DNA of 64,000 bases from Phytopythium helicoides (taxonomy: Eukaryota > Oomycota > Peronosporomycetes > Pythiales > Pythiaceae). Position 1 is the first letter of the stretch. Every line of letters starts with the position of its first letter. This document shows, piece by piece, positions 31,571 through 43,804 of this stretch. A model generated the notes under the pieces. That model saw only the letters and a program-made list of their open reading frames with translations. It was not told the origin of the DNA and searched no databases. Both the position numbers and the translations under genes were made by a program. Location of the stretch: assembly GCA_024867545.1 (NCBI GenBank), contig JANFNE010000011.1, positions 372,001-436,000 on the forward strand. Reading direction: 5' to 3'.

Positions 31571-32441
31571 TCAATCACTCAACTCGCACCCAAAGTACTC
31601 GTCTGCTTGTGATCCCTTGCGATGCACCGTGCGCAGCAGCCATGGCGATATGACGAGGTGGATCTGTTGCAACCCAAATGTTAGTCCTAGTGTGTGCTGC
31701 CGCTCCCATAACTCAGAGGTGAACGTACGCAGACCATGATGAGCGTGCTCAGATAGATCAGGTTTTGGCCCGACTCGCCGATATACTGCGCCTCAATGAG
31801 TCCGAACGACGCCAAAGTGGAAATGCCCAGCCACAGTGCTTGAACCGTCTAGCAGTGAGCATCTTGAACGAACACAAGTGTCTGCAGATCAGCCAACGCA
31901 CCTAGTGCGCACGAGACGGCCCCTAAGAAGGAGTAAACCCGCACAAACATCACAAGGCGATACCCGTCCGCGAGGAGTTTGCGCCACTTCCCATCCATGT
32001 AAAACCCGAGCAAGCTGAACGCCACTGCTTCAAGCCCATACACAAAGTACAAGTCGCAAAGGCGCAAGCCCACCCCATCTTTCCGACTAAAGTGGACTTT
32101 TGCCATGTAGTATCCGCGGACGATCTATCGACAACCGCGCTCAACATAGCGCTCGCAGCAAGTGTACAACGCCTCAAACGTACCCCACCAAGGATTAAGG
32201 AAGCAACCGCGAGAAGTCCAACGACAATGCCCAAAATCACGAGCCGGCGACGGATCTTCTGAAGGATGGCGTGTTTGCTGCGTTCGTACTCCTCGCGACG
32301 GATCTCAACAACCTGTGAACCACGTTTATCATGGCGAAAGTTCTTCGCAAACAAGCAGAAAGCGTAAGCGAAGGGCGCGCTGGGACCATTTTGAAATCTA
32401 GCAATTGGACGTACGCTTGGCCGCATGATTGTCGCCGTCAT
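31571..32441 (-). CDS. Multi-span membrane protein, unknown family
   Basis: Minus-strand exons encode hydrophobic helices VILGIVVGLLAVASLIL, CDLYFVYGLEAVAFSLLGF, LVMFVRVYSFLGAVSCALG, LWLGISTLASFGLIEA, and LIYLSTLIMVCIHLVISPW, separated by short basic loops. This suggests five or six transmembrane spans. Candidate introns are GTACGT..GATAG near 32110-32190, a GTGCGT..CTAG intron near 31850-31905 whose phase does not quite fit, and GTACGT..CAACAG near 31665-31730. The final exon ends SQADEYFGCELSD at 31571. A 24-nt GT..AG segment around the stop would, if removed, continue into the downstream linker (30606-31565), so the two features may be one protein. The start at 32441 is a guess. I do not recognise the family. 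Confidence 0.5.
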
Positions 32442-32603
32442 GGTTACCAGGGTGAATGCCAAGCGAACTTTGCTGCTACTGTTACCTCGCACCACATAAA
32501 TAGAGATTACTAGAGATAGATGCATTCTATTAAGGTGTGGGTCCAGGACTACCAAAACGAGTGGAGATGCAACGTAGATGTGCTGCGCGGGCAGTCATGG
32601 TAT

Positions 32604-34010
32604 CTACTTCTTGGAGTCGATGATACGCATCTTGCGCTTGCGCGTCTGGCGGGGACCGCCAATCTCGATCATATTGCGCTTGTGCAGGCTGTCGAAGCGG
32701 TCCAGCAGCGGGTTGCCCTTCGGCTTGAGCGTGCGCATATTGCCCGTAAGCTCCTCCGAAAACGCCACAGGGGTTTCTCGGTCTAGCTTGCTGAAAGTTT
32801 GTCATCGTCAATTCGTTAGCCTTGAATTTCCCACCACTGCTGCAGCAAGCAACGTTTTACGTACGTCTGCTTGCCGGCGACACGCGCAAGAGGCTCCTCG
32901 TCGAGCTTCTGCTGCTCGCGCAGCTTCTTGAGCTCCTTCTTCTTCTCCGACGCCTCTTCATCGCGCTCAACCTCGCGTGCGATATGATGAACGCTGCAGA
33001 AAAATGAGCCAGCAGTCAGTCTCGCGTCATCGACCGGTGTCTGATCGTCGTTCATACGTGATATACGTACGTGTTGATCTGCTTGATGATAGATTTCTCC
33101 TTGCGGCGTGCCTGGTGTTCGAGCTCCATCTGCTTGTGGCGCGCGCGCTTGTTTCGTTGGCTGCGTGTCACCTGCTCGGCAGTTTGGTTTTCTAGAAGAC
33201 ACCGTTGACCGATTAGTCTGCCTGAAGCCATGACGATTGCATCAGATGACGCTAGGTACCTTTCCAACACTATCGCCATCCTCGTTGTCCGACTCCTCCT
33301 CTGACTCCTCCTCCTACATAATCGCGATGCTTGTCAGTTGGAAATGCACAAAATCTCCAGCGAGCAACTCCAACACCAAACGCACCGAGTCCTTGTCGTT
33401 GATGTACTGCAGCGTCTCCTCGGACATACCAGTGCTGATGGGCTCGGCCATCTTTTCGCGGATCTCACGGCGCTCGAGCTCCTGGGCGACCTGCAGCGGC
33501 CATAACGTCCTGGTGCGACTCAAAGTCCGGGTGGTAGGACTGTCCCGCAGCGGGCACCTGGACCTTGGCGACGCGGTGGCGCGTGGGTGGCGCCACGACC
33601 TTCCGGCGCTTGGCGGGCTTCTGCGCCTCGAGCGCGGGCGTCACGTAGTCGTCGTCATCGACCTTGTTGGCGTCGCTCCAGGGTGACGCCGCCGCCTTCT
33701 CCTGCTTCTTGGGCTCGTCACTCTTCTCCTGCTTGTTGGCGAGCGCAGCGCGCAGCTTCTCAACCTTCTTGGCCTCGGCGCGGCTGACCTTGGCGCCGTC
33801 GAACTTGCGCGACTTGACCAGCGGGTCCTTGAGCCGCAGCTTCTGGCGCTTGGTCAGCGGCGCATCGCCGCCCTTGCTGTCGACCTGGAAGAGCTGCGCG
33901 GCCTCCACGTGCTGCAGCTTCTGGTCCTCTCCGTCCTGCCGGATGCTCTCCTCGATCTCCTCGCCCACGGCCTTGACGCGCTGCCGCAGCCGCCGCTTCT
34001 GGCCGCCCAT
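32604..34010 (-). CDS. NOP53: Ribosome biogenesis protein NOP53 (GLTSCR2/PICT1 family)
   Basis: The minus-strand gene starts at 34010 (MGGQKRRLRQRVK) and ends at 32604. The N-terminal exon is rich in Lys/Arg and contains the family block AKVQVPAAGQSYHPDFESHQ. Downstream exons encode ELERREIREKMAEPIS, an acidic EEESEEESDNEDGD patch, a basic coiled region (EQVTRSQRNKRARHKQ), HHIAREVERDEEASEKKKE, and the conserved C-terminus LTGNMRTLKPKGNPLLDRF. These are landmarks of NOP53, a nucleolar 60S assembly factor that recruits the Mtr4-exosome for 5.8S maturation. One base appears missing near 33495, where the frame must shift inside HQDVMA. Introns are short GT-AG. Its start lies 254 bp from the divergent ApoL-like gene. 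Confidence 0.85.
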
Positions 34011-34263
34011 GGTCGTCTCGTTATGGCTGGCCTACAGGCGCTTGCAGGCTCCACCACCCGGTGGAACCTCCAAACAGTGACCATCTCCTCCCGGAACACT
34101 GCCATCCGCTGGGACAAAATAGTGCCAGTATGCCGTTCCACAGGTTCCGAATCAGTAAACCTGCCGAACGGAATGCTGCCATCCCCAATATTTCCTCCGC
34201 GCCGGCAGGCATCACTATCGCCGAGGAAGAGAAAAGCTCGACGACGCGACGCTGACGACAGCC

Positions 34264-35945
34264 ATGGCCACGCGGGAGGAGTCCAAGGACGACCTGCACC
34301 TGGTGCGGCGCATGAGCGGCACCTTCTCGCCCACGGACCTGTCGCCCGGGCCCGCGACCATGCGCAGCTTCACGACCGAGGACCTGCCGAGCGGATCCAA
34401 GTCGCTGCTGTCGGTCTCGAGCAGCGGCGCGCTCAAGCCCACGTCGGAGCCGCGGGAGAAGCAGAGGGAGCCCGTGCGCAAGTCCTCGTCCAGCGCGTCG
34501 GATGGGAGCAGCATCGTGGGCAAGGTGGCCACCGACATGCTGCAGACGAGCAAGGAGGTGCTGCTCAAGGGCATCCACACGATGAACATCGACGCGGACA
34601 AGGTCGCCAAGCTCGGCTCCGAGTTCGTCGACAAGGTCAAGAAATCCTTCACGCCAGACGACTCGGAGCGCATCCTGCGCACAGAGTGGCTCGTCGTTGA
34701 GACCGAGGAGGAGCAGCTCGAGTCGCTCAGAGAAGTCATCGCCAAGCTGGAGAAGGCCTTCCAGTTCTCCAACCGCCTACGCACGCTCGTCAAGCTTGCT
34801 ATGAGCACGCTCGAGGAGTGCGATAGCCTGGTGGAGCGCTGCACGGCACACGTCGACCAGACCAAGCTCATGTTCTCGCAGTGTGCGAACGAGATGACCA
34901 CGCTTGTGGACTACGTGGCGAAGCTCAAGGAGGCGGTCAATCCGCCCATGCCACCCAAGGACAAGAACGAGGAGAAGCGGCTTGCCAATCGCGCGACGTG
35001 GGCTATCTCGCGCATGAACCAGTGCGCTGATGGTATTTTCTCCGAAATGAAGGAGAGCATGGACGAACTCGACGACATCATTACAGAGTGCACCAAGCTC
35101 ATGGTGCAGGCCGTCACGCTGCTGCATATGCGCGGACGTTCAGCTGACTTTAGCGGAACTGGAGTTGCCGCAGGCGCAGCAGGTGTCGTTGCTGGCGCTG
35201 TGGTGTGTTGAATTGTTGGGGCAACCGCTGTAAGGCTCTCGTGAGCTGACGCCTCTGATCGCTCCTCGCAGGTTGGCGTGGCTGGAGTGCTCGCAGCTCC
35301 TGCCACTGGTGGACTAAGCGTCCCGATCTCCTTGGCGGGCAAGGGCCTCTTCTTCTCTGGTCTAGCTGCGCTGACACCCTCAAGTATTATGTTGAACCGT
35401 ACGTGTAAACACCTTTGTAGGTTTTTGCCCAACTACTCGCTGACTACCATTACGTGGTAACGCAGGGCAAAGCAAGCAGCTCAGCGGCCTGACAGCGCTT
35501 ATTATGAACCTCAAGTCCTTGCTTGAGATTATGAACCAGAAGCGGGAGGAGATGGTTCTCGCGTTTGCTGCGTGCGAGAACATCCAGCTCAACATTCAGG
35601 TTCGTCTTTGGTGCGGTTAAATTAGAGGTTCTTGAGCTCGGTTCCTGACTGCGAGTTTGTGAGCAGCAAGCGGGTGATTTTATTCAGGACGCGATCGAGC
35701 TTGAAACTCCGATCTACGTAAGTGCTCGGATCGTCCATGTTGACTTGCGATGCGACTCCCTTACACTCGCTTGTTTGGTTCCTTAGGAGAGCTCGTCCTC
35801 GTTCATTAAGGAGATCGGGATCAACATTTCGTTGCTGAACCGATCCGTGGAGCTTTTCGAAGCCTCGCCGAGCGTGTGGCACTTTTGCAAGTCGGAGGAT
35901 GCCATGTACCAGTACCTGCTGGCGGACGAAGACGACGAGGACTAA
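34264..35945 (+). CDS. Helical protein with glycine-rich hydrophobic hairpin, apolipoprotein L-like architecture
   Basis: Exons 34264-35202, 35272-35398, 35466-35599, 35667-35717 and 35787-35945 join in phase to about 470 residues. A Ser-rich leader (1-90) is followed by long amphipathic helices, then at about 300-350 a glycine/alanine-rich hydrophobic stretch (GVAAGAAGVVAGAVVGVAGV, then LAAPATGGLSVPISLAGKG), then more helices and an acidic tail. Helix bundle, hydrophobic hairpin containing APATGGL, helix bundle is the layout of apolipoprotein L and of other membrane-inserting alpha-helical proteins. I see no signal peptide. I infer conditional membrane insertion; the role is unknown. Similarity is architectural, not an established family match. 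Confidence 0.7.
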
Positions 35946-36176
35946 GTAGATTTGCGTAGGGCAGGAAGGTAGTCATCCGCCCAACTCTCTCCCACAAAGG
36001 AAGAGCGGCGTGAATGCTCAGCACCAAGATAGCTTGGGTGGGCATGTATATACTGGCATGGGTAGGATACAAAAAGCAACAAGTGTGTCGTGACTTCATG
36101 GTTGCTGCTCGGATCTTCACGATGATGACGACCTGGTAGTCATGGCAGTCCCAACCGTTCCAAGTGCTCAAAAGCC

Positions 36177-37999
36177 ATGGACCTGTATGCGGACCTGCCG
36201 CTCGCCAAGGGCTCGGCGTCCGCTGCGCTGGGCGCCGATGGGAAGCCCAAGGCGTCCACAGGCGGGAGCTCAGGTGTGTGGCGCACTCTTTGCGCTGCGT
36301 TTGCGACCTTCGCGGCGCATTTTCGTTGCGTTAACGCCTCGATTTGCGTCATGGAACGAAAGTGTGGAAGTCGACGCCGCTCATGGTGCCGCGCAACGCT
36401 GCAAAGCCCAAGGCACCTACAGTCTCGACCAGCAGTGTAAGAGGGTTGTGAGAGAGCAGCGAGCAGTGCAGATGGGCTGAATTTCTCGCTACCAGAGCGC
36501 GACGATGGTGCCGAGCTCCGTCAAGAAGTCCCCCGTGTCGATCGCTTTCAAGCCGGCGTCGGTTGCACGGCGCCACGCCAGCTTGAAGCCGACTGCAGTA
36601 CTGAAATCTACTGCTACTAGCCAACCAGTACAGGCTGCCGTCACAGAAGAGACGAAGCGGACGCTTGGAGCGGGGCTTGGGTTCTCTACTGTCGTGACGG
36701 AGGTGCGAGTTGCGACGCAGCAAAATACGGGTAGCGAGTCTATTGGCGAGCTCAGCACCTCAGCGGAGGGAGCTGCTGGTGCGCACTTTTTCACGGCCAA
36801 CTACCGAGATGAGTACCACCCATCACGGCCAAACAGCTACGAAGCGTTTTGCGAAGAGCGGATCAATCGACAAAAACTCCAGGAGGTCAGGCGGGAGCTC
36901 GACAGGCGGCAGCGCGAACAAGAGCAGGCGGTTCGTCATGATGCCTTGTGGTATTCATCGGGCAAGCGATCTCACTGTGCTAAATCTATATCAGGGAAAG
37001 CGGGAGCGAGAACAACTCGTGAAGGATTTAGAGGAAGGAAGGGCGTCTGCCATTGAGATTCCTGCTGCTGCAGGTCGTGGCCGAGGCATGACGATGCCCG
37101 CTTGGATGCGCAAGAAAATGTACGAAACCCCACCTCTCCGTTGCCAATGGTTTACGCTTATGGTTGTTGTGATTGGGCTCAGCGAGGACAGTGCGAGCCA
37201 AAATAGTGGCGCAATCGGCGAATCTGCCGCCGCCATGCCAGATACTGTTGACGGACAGTTCGAAGATGCCGTCCCTCGTGCTGGACTTGGATTTTCACGT
37301 CCGACACCCATCTCCTCCTCTGCTCCATCAACTTCTCCGCACAAAAACCGTCAACTGGACGAGTTTGGACGAGAAATGCTTCAACCACCACAATCAGATC
37401 AAGGTAACAGCAACGGGTGCTCGCTCTTATGGAAGTTGCATGAAAGCTGACGCATGGGTTTTATTCCCAACTATATAGCCTCAAGGAACCGGGCAAGTGG
37501 GTGGGATCAACAACGGCGCCAACATGCAAATGAAGTTCGCATTGGTTGCGTGGTGCTACTTCAAGTATGCGCTGCCAGTTTCTCATCACATCACCTACTG
37601 TTTAATTCATTGCTGATTGCTGTATCGTATTGCGTAGAACATGGTTGGCCCTGGTGAGGTGGATGATGAGCTTCAAGACGAGGTGCGGGAAGAGTGCAGC
37701 GAGAAATATGGACCAGTGGATAGTTGCGTAGTCTTCGAAGTGAAGGGAAGGTCGGTGCCACCAGAGGAGGCCGTTCGAATATTTGTCAAGTTCCAGAAGC
37801 CAAGTGACGCGGGCAAAGGTGCTGGGAACAGAAAAAAAAAAAACATTTTCGATAGATAGTGTATAGGCATCTCATCAGTGCTGCTTTGTGGATTGCTGCA
37901 GCTGTCGCGGGACTCAGTGGCCGCTTCTTTGGAGGCAGGAAAGTTCAGGCGGCTCTGTTCGACGACGGCAAGTTTGAGCGAAAGGAGCTAGCTGGTTGA
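36177..37999 (+). CDS. SPF45/RBM17/DRT111-like splicing factor
   Basis: The product begins MDLYADLPLAKGS, like the N-terminus of plant DRT111 and human SPF45. Exon 1 (36177-36273) joins across a GT-AG intron to SSVWKSTPLMVPRN, as in DRT111. Next come NYRDEYHPSRPNSYEAF with a Glu/Arg coiled coil, LNLYQGKREREQLVKDLEEG, and MPAWMRKKM. The C-terminus is a U2AF-homology motif: CVVLLQNMVGPGEVDDELQ, YGPVDSCVVFEV, EEAVRIFVKF, and, in the last exon, LSGRFFGGRKVQA, which contains the R-x-F loop that binds ULM tryptophans of SF1, U2AF65 and SF3B1. Acts in 3' splice-site choice. The G-patch expected between the coiled coil and the UHM is not visible; the join near 37480-37550 is uncertain. Seven or so exons. 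Confidence 0.85.
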
Positions 38000-38120
38000 C
38001 CAAAATCGAAGCAACATCTTTGAGCAAAGACATAGATTCAAAGGTTAAAAACAATTCGTTATCCAGGAGCAGCCTATTCACACAATGCATCGAACGCGGT
38101 GCCAACGACGATGGCTTGAC

Positions 38121-40770
38121 TCAGTCATTGGAGTGCGTGGAGACGACCACGATAGAGATGACAGCAAACGATGCGTACAGAATAAGAAGGGTGTAGCACA
38201 GTGCAGAGCGATACTGGAAATTGGTCAGTCCCGCGACAGCCAGGTTGAGGACGAGACTCGTGAGCAGGTACCCAAATCCCAGATAAATGAGGGGCGAAGG
38301 ATCACCCATGGTGATCGGCCCGTGCGAGATGATGGCGATTGTCAGAGATAGACCAATCCCAACGAGAAGGTTGAACATTGGTCCAGCGAAGCATCCAGCA
38401 AAGGCCATAGTCGGAAATCCATCCCTTGCAATCGACGTATTTGACACCAGATCACCGATGGAGTTGCCCCAGGCAAGAACCTGGACAGGCACGCGAGAAG
38501 CACAATTTTGCACGGTCAGTGTATGTGTTATCGACATAGGAATCTGGTTGAACGTACCGAAACGCCAAGAACCGCATTCGAAATTCCGAATAGACCACCA
38601 AGGGTCTCCAGTACACCAAGAAGCTGCAAACAGGAATCAACATGCGAGTCATTAGCCTGCGACCAAAGCTAACCACAAAAACCCATTCTTTCGCACCTCG
38701 TTCGCGATGTTCATGATCCAGACCACAGACATGACGAAGCCGAGGCAAATATATGGCGCGAGCTTCCAGCCAGATGGTGGGTCGAGCGACGATGTCGTAT
38801 GGTCAACGACAGCGCTAAGAAATCCGCCAACAATGATGACGGATCCAAGAAACCACGGGTCGCCGATGCTTAGCTGCAGTACAGAAGTCCCAAATACCAG
38901 CATCGCGAAAGGCGGACAAACGATTGCAAAGTTCTTGTCCCACGTGTCTTCGTCAACGAGCGGAATGGAAAGGCGGCGAATAAACACTGTTGTGAACTCA
39001 AACGGGGTCCAGACGTAGTAATCGACTGTGCGATAGATAGCACGTAGAGCCACCATTACCCAGCGCTTGCAGGGATTCAAGTCTGATCGAGCCAAATCTT
39101 CTGCAAAAATGTCCTCAGACTTTGTCTCCCACGGAAGCATCTCTTCCTCTTGGCGCTCCTCGACCTCGCTCAGAGTTTCCATTTCTCCTTCTTCGACCTC
39201 AAAGTTCTCGCCATCTTGGCTAGCAACCTCCTCAATACCGCTCAGCTGATGGTAACTTCGAGTCCAGCGCCGAGCGTTTGGAGCCAGGTGAGCGGTCGAT
39301 TGGAGAGCTTCCCATGCTGAGTGTCCACGCCGACGTCGCAATTTCCTACGTGTGTCTCGCATTGAAGACACACACATAGACGAAGGTCGCTTGAGAAACA
39401 GATCCGTTCGCTCAAGCAGCGATTGGCGCTCTTGAGCACTCCCTGATCGTTGATACTGTCAAATCATCGCATTCAACACGTCAGCATAAGTATCTCCCTG
39501 CAAGATCTAGCCAAATGGGTTATTAAAACGTACAAATTTCTCGCGCTGAGACCGAGGTGTAGGTGCAGACTGCTTGCGAGAAAGTCGTTGTGGGACTGGA
39601 GACGGCTCCGACTGCTCAGAGTCCGACGCCAGCGGAATACGAAACACATCGTAGTCCGAGTGTTTCCAGTTACGACGCCCCGAATACGGCGGTGAGCTTT
39701 TGTCGAACCTGCCTTTCGTCATCACGTTTAACAAGACGGTGTCTTCTGTGAAACTGCTCTCACTCAAGCTTGGTGAATCCACAGCAACATAGTCTTCTTT
39801 CGTGAGCTCATCGGCTTCGTTCAGGTAGAATTCACCAACTCGTCGGTCAAGAAACGCTGGAAAACACAATGGCGCCAGCATCTTGTCAAGAAACACGGTA
39901 GCAACGTACACGCTGTAGATCACCAAGAATCCAAGTGCTTCAGGCAAGTGGACCTAAATAGGATAGTCAAGACGTAAGTTCATTTGCGCGGATAGCAAGC
40001 TGTAGTAATGCGCCTTCGCTCACCACTCCATCGAAGAACACGACGCATAGGTAGATCACACTGACAAGGTAGAAGAGCACGTCTCGCGTAAACTTGCGCG
40101 GGATTAGTTGCTCCTGTCCCTCGGATACGAGCCCGACACATGCCACGATCACTGCTCACGATAAGCGAACCACGTTAGTTCACCCATTCAATAGTAGCGT
40201 GTCAAGACTGCACCCTCACCTGTCGTGACGAGCAAACCACCTCCAAGGATTGCAGTCACCCCAATACTCGGCGACGACGACGCGAACGCAGCGATGTTGG
40301 AGAAGACGTCGGGGGAGCCGTTGCCAAACGTGAGGAACGTCACGCCTGCCAGATCCGGCGGGATGCGGTACTTCTCCACGATCGCCTGTTATCCCAATCA
40401 CGATGAATCTTTTATCAGCAGTTGATTTTTCCACCGATACATGGAATCCGCGACCGACCTGCAGCACCGGGCAGAAGAACGAGTCGGCGGTGGAGCTGAG
40501 CAGGTAGAGCAGCAGTCCGAGCAGCACGACGAGTACGACGCGCGCAGCCGCGGGTGAGCCCTGCAGCGCCGGCGTGCAGTATGCGAGGTACTTGTAATCG
40601 ACGAGCGTGCCGGCGTCGTTGCCCGGCGCCGAGCAGTTGTAGACGGCGCTGATGGTCTCGACGTCGAGCTCCGCGTCCGCCACGGCCTCCTGGCTGGCGG
40701 TCTGCGCGTCGGCAAGCGCGGCGGCGACCAGCAGCGCGGCCGCTGCGGCGAAGCGGCGACGCATGGCCAT
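38121..40770 (-). CDS. Cation/Ca2+ exchanger of the NCLX/CCX type
   Basis: Minus-strand gene from ATG 40770 to stop 38121, with about eight exons. It begins with a signal-like leader (MAMRRRFAAAAALLVAAALA) and a cysteine-bearing lumenal segment. The two ion-binding alpha repeats are clear: LTFGNGSPDVFSNIAAF in the first half and VLAWGNSIGDLVSNTSIARDGFP with GPMFNLLVGIGLSL in the second. Between them is a long cytosolic loop (about 39000-39950) rich in acidic and Ser residues. The GNGSPD / GNSIGD pair is diagnostic of the cation/Ca2+ exchanger branch that includes mitochondrial NCLX (SLC8B1). It would exchange Na+ (or Li+/K+) for Ca2+ across an organelle membrane. Location is inferred from the family. 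Confidence 0.85.
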
Positions 40771-42091
40771 TTCCCCCTTCTCCAGAGTGCGGACCGTCGG
40801 GCGGATCAGTTTTTACTCGATTTTGGCTCGAGAGTTGAAGCCATCGACTAGGCGCAGCTGTGAATCACAGGATGTTTGGCGGTTTGTATGGAGCCTCGAG
40901 GATGGGACGACCACTGTGGCGCATGGCGAGGTGATGCGACTGACTTCTCGCTCGATTTGAGATGATTGGTGGGTGTTGGTTCACCCTCTTGTTCATTGCC
41001 AACACCTAGCAAGCGTGGCGAGGACGCCGCCGCGGTGGTTTGGCGTGTCCTTGAGTCCGTCGGTGGACTTCAAGCAGTTCTGCCTGCTGAATGCTAATGC
41101 TGACTGGCAGTGCTGGTCCAGCACGGGCGTAGAAATTGGAACATGGTGAATGCAGTAATAGGGATTTTTTCACCCATCGGCACGAACGTGGTGGTGCCTC
41201 GCCTCGAATGAGCAACAAGAGGTTTGCCAGCGGCGAATGATTGATTCACGGTCGCTACAATGGGGTCCAGCAGCGAGCCACCAACATATCCACAGTAGCT
41301 GCTGACAGCGATGCAAGCCAGTGCGCGACCGAGCAGATCGGCAGCTCCTCCGTTAGCCAGTTAACGAGCACACCTGGTATAATGTGTGTCATCGGAGGTT
41401 TTGTTGGAACGCGGCCTGCCAGAAGGCCAGGAAAGACTGCTTGGTCGCTGCAGCAGTCGGTTGCGTCTCCAATCCAGGTATGTGTTGATACGAATCCATC
41501 TTTTTGTTCTTTTTCCCGGGAGAGCTTTGAGCAGAAACTGTGCCTCCATGCTGCCCTTGTTGTCCACCGAAATGCACCGCTCCGAAATCGCACCGAGCAA
41601 CATTGCGAGGCTGCAACCGCCACCGCACAAGTCGGAACCAGCCACATTGGGGCAACCCTTCACGACTGCGTTCATTTCGATGGAGTGAGCAGCTTCAACG
41701 TCCAGTCCAGCCATAGGAATCTCGACGACGTCACCTGGACCACGCAGTGCACCTTTGCCGGTGGTACAGCATGCACACCAGCGACTTCCCCCTCTTCAAC
41801 CTCCAAGTCTGAAGTTTGGTGTCCCGCACATGCTGCCAATCGCGGATGCGCGCGCGTCACAAATGTCGTTCGCGCCGTGACGTCACGAGCCCGCGGCCTC
41901 CACGTCAGCCCATACAAAAACACGGTCGTTGCGCGCGTCTAGCGCCACCGACCGAATCCTCCGCGCAGCGGGCGAAGGGGCGCAATGCCAGCCGGTGGCG
42001 CGGAGTTGTCAAACGTCGCGCCACCAGCAGCTATTTCCCCGGCCGAAACCTCCCATTGCGCCATCGCCGCCCACCCGCGCAGGTCGCCGCT
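40771..42091. other. Intergenic, 1.3 kb, with unresolved minus-strand frames
   Basis: Between the exchanger start and the patatin-like gene start. Overlapping minus-strand frames at 41255-41923 are long but none shows a known motif. A possible splice from a GTGACG donor near 41733 to an ACGCAG acceptor near 41670 would join two of them. I could not establish a gene. The last 200 bp are GC-rich promoter-like sequence for the lipase. Confidence 0.4.
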
Positions 42092-43404
42092 ATGGGCTGC
42101 AAGCGCCAGCACCAGCATCAGCTCCAGCGCCAGCGCCAGCGCCGCGCTGCGCCCGCCCGCGAGCTGAGCGCGCGCAGCTTCTCGTTCGCGTGCGGCGGGT
42201 GGCTCAAGATGTACCTGTTCGGCGTGGCCAAGGCGCTGCAGCAGTGCGAGCTGGAGCGGCGCGCGCGCGTCATCGGCTGCTCGGCGGGCGCGCTCACGGC
42301 CACGGCGCTGGCGCTGCGCTGCGACTTTGACGTCATCCGCGACTACGTGCTGCGCAACGTCGTGCCCAAGGCGCACGCGTCGCTGCGCGGACCGTTCAAC
42401 GTGCGCCAGTACCTGCGCGCGACGCTCGACGACACGGGCGGGCTGCATCGCTTCCAGCAGCTCAACGACGACCCCGAGACGCCGGTCACGGTCGTCTACA
42501 CGTCGCTGTCGGCCACCAAGTCGCGCCGCGTCACGCGCTTCGACTCGCAGGAGCACCTGACGCAGGCGCTGCTGGCCTCGTGCTGCGCGCCGCCCATCGC
42601 GGGCTTCCCCTTCAAGCTCAACGGCGAGTGGGTCATGGATGGAGGGCTCTTCGACTTCCAGCCAGTCTTCGACGCCAACACCGTGACCGTCAGCCCGTTC
42701 TACTGCACCGGTGCCGACATCAAGCCCTCGCGCTACGTGCCCATGTGGTGGGCACTCTACCCGCCGGGCGAGCGCGACGTGCAGTGGCTCTTTGACCTCG
42801 GCTACGAGGACGGGCTCAACTGGATCGTCAAGAACGGACTCGCGGGAGACAAGGTCGTCGAGGTGCCCACCAAGGGAGCCGACTACACGGGCGAGTGGAC
42901 GACGACTGTCGGTCGCGTGTTCGGCTACCGCGGCTTTGAGAGCCGCGTGCTGGACGCGCTCTTCGTTGGGCTGTTTGTCTGCCTCTGGCGTCCGCTCGCG
43001 TTCATCTGCTTGTACGCCGAGCTGTACCTTCAGGCCATCGTCGCCGGGGGAAAGGCTGCTGTACTCGGCGCCGCCGCCAAGCTCATGATCTCATGCATCC
43101 TGCTGGCGGTGACCGCCGCGACGCTGGCGACACTCGGACTGCAGCACATGCTGCTCTTCTTCCTGGGAATGGTGATCTTCGGACTCTTCTTGGTGGCGTC
43201 GTGCTGCTCTGCGGTGGCCTCCATGCCGCTGCGAGCGCGGCGTCCGAGGACTGGCAGAAGTGCCGCTCATGTCTGCGCAACATCACGAGCCTCTCGTTGT
43301 TCCTGCGCAGCCTGCCGGGCGTCGGCTCGTCCATCGAGATCAAGCGCCACGAGTTCCTCATCAAGTACTCGCTCGTCTACCGCCTCGCGCTGCACTTTGT
43401 GTGA
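42092..43404 (+). CDS. Patatin-like phospholipase
   Basis: I place the start at ATG 42092 (MGCKRQHQHQ), although the frame is open further upstream. A Gln-rich leader is followed by the patatin core: SFACGGWLKMYLFGVAKAL as the oxyanion strand-turn, GCSAG with the nucleophilic serine, and VMDGGLFD with the catalytic aspartate. The Ser-Asp dyad is intact. After the catalytic domain come two or three hydrophobic helices (LFVCLWRPLAFICLYAELY and HMLLFFLGMVIFGLFLVAS), suggesting membrane anchoring. Near 43235 the frame shifts; the continuation SEDWQKCRSCLRN, SLFLRSLPGVGSSIEIKRHE ends at 43404. It probably hydrolyses glycerolipids or phospholipids at an internal membrane, like PNPLA family members. 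Confidence 0.8.
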
Positions 43405-43804
43405 CGAGCCGCTGATGTATGATGCTGCTGACTCATGAATCATGAGGGAGGAGGTGCTGGGGCGCTTCAACCGCTCATCACCTCCCTGTACCATGTCTCC
43501 TTTTTTGCTGCGCACGCAGCCATCTTTATCTCTGGCCTTTGCCTCGTAATTTACCTAGACTAGACGCCTCCGCTTCCACCTCCATTCCCATTCCCATTTC
43601 CATCTGCATCTCTATTGGTGTCGGCATCTTGCCACGTCACTGCACGAACGTCGGTGTTTGCAAGCTCATGATATTTTTACGTTTGCTTGTACAGCGGTGC
43701 GTGTTCCTCTGCGCGCCGCAGCTTCCTGCTCTCCTTGTTCTCACTATCGTACACTCACGCCACGGATATTGACGGCACTCGACACCTAACGACGACTCGC
43801 CCGT
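43405..43804. other. Convergent intergenic region (400 bp)
   Basis: Between the stops of the patatin-like gene and the PH-domain gene. It holds a pyrimidine-rich low-complexity patch (CATTCCCATTTCCATC type, about 43575-43620). No gene seen. Confidence 0.4.
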
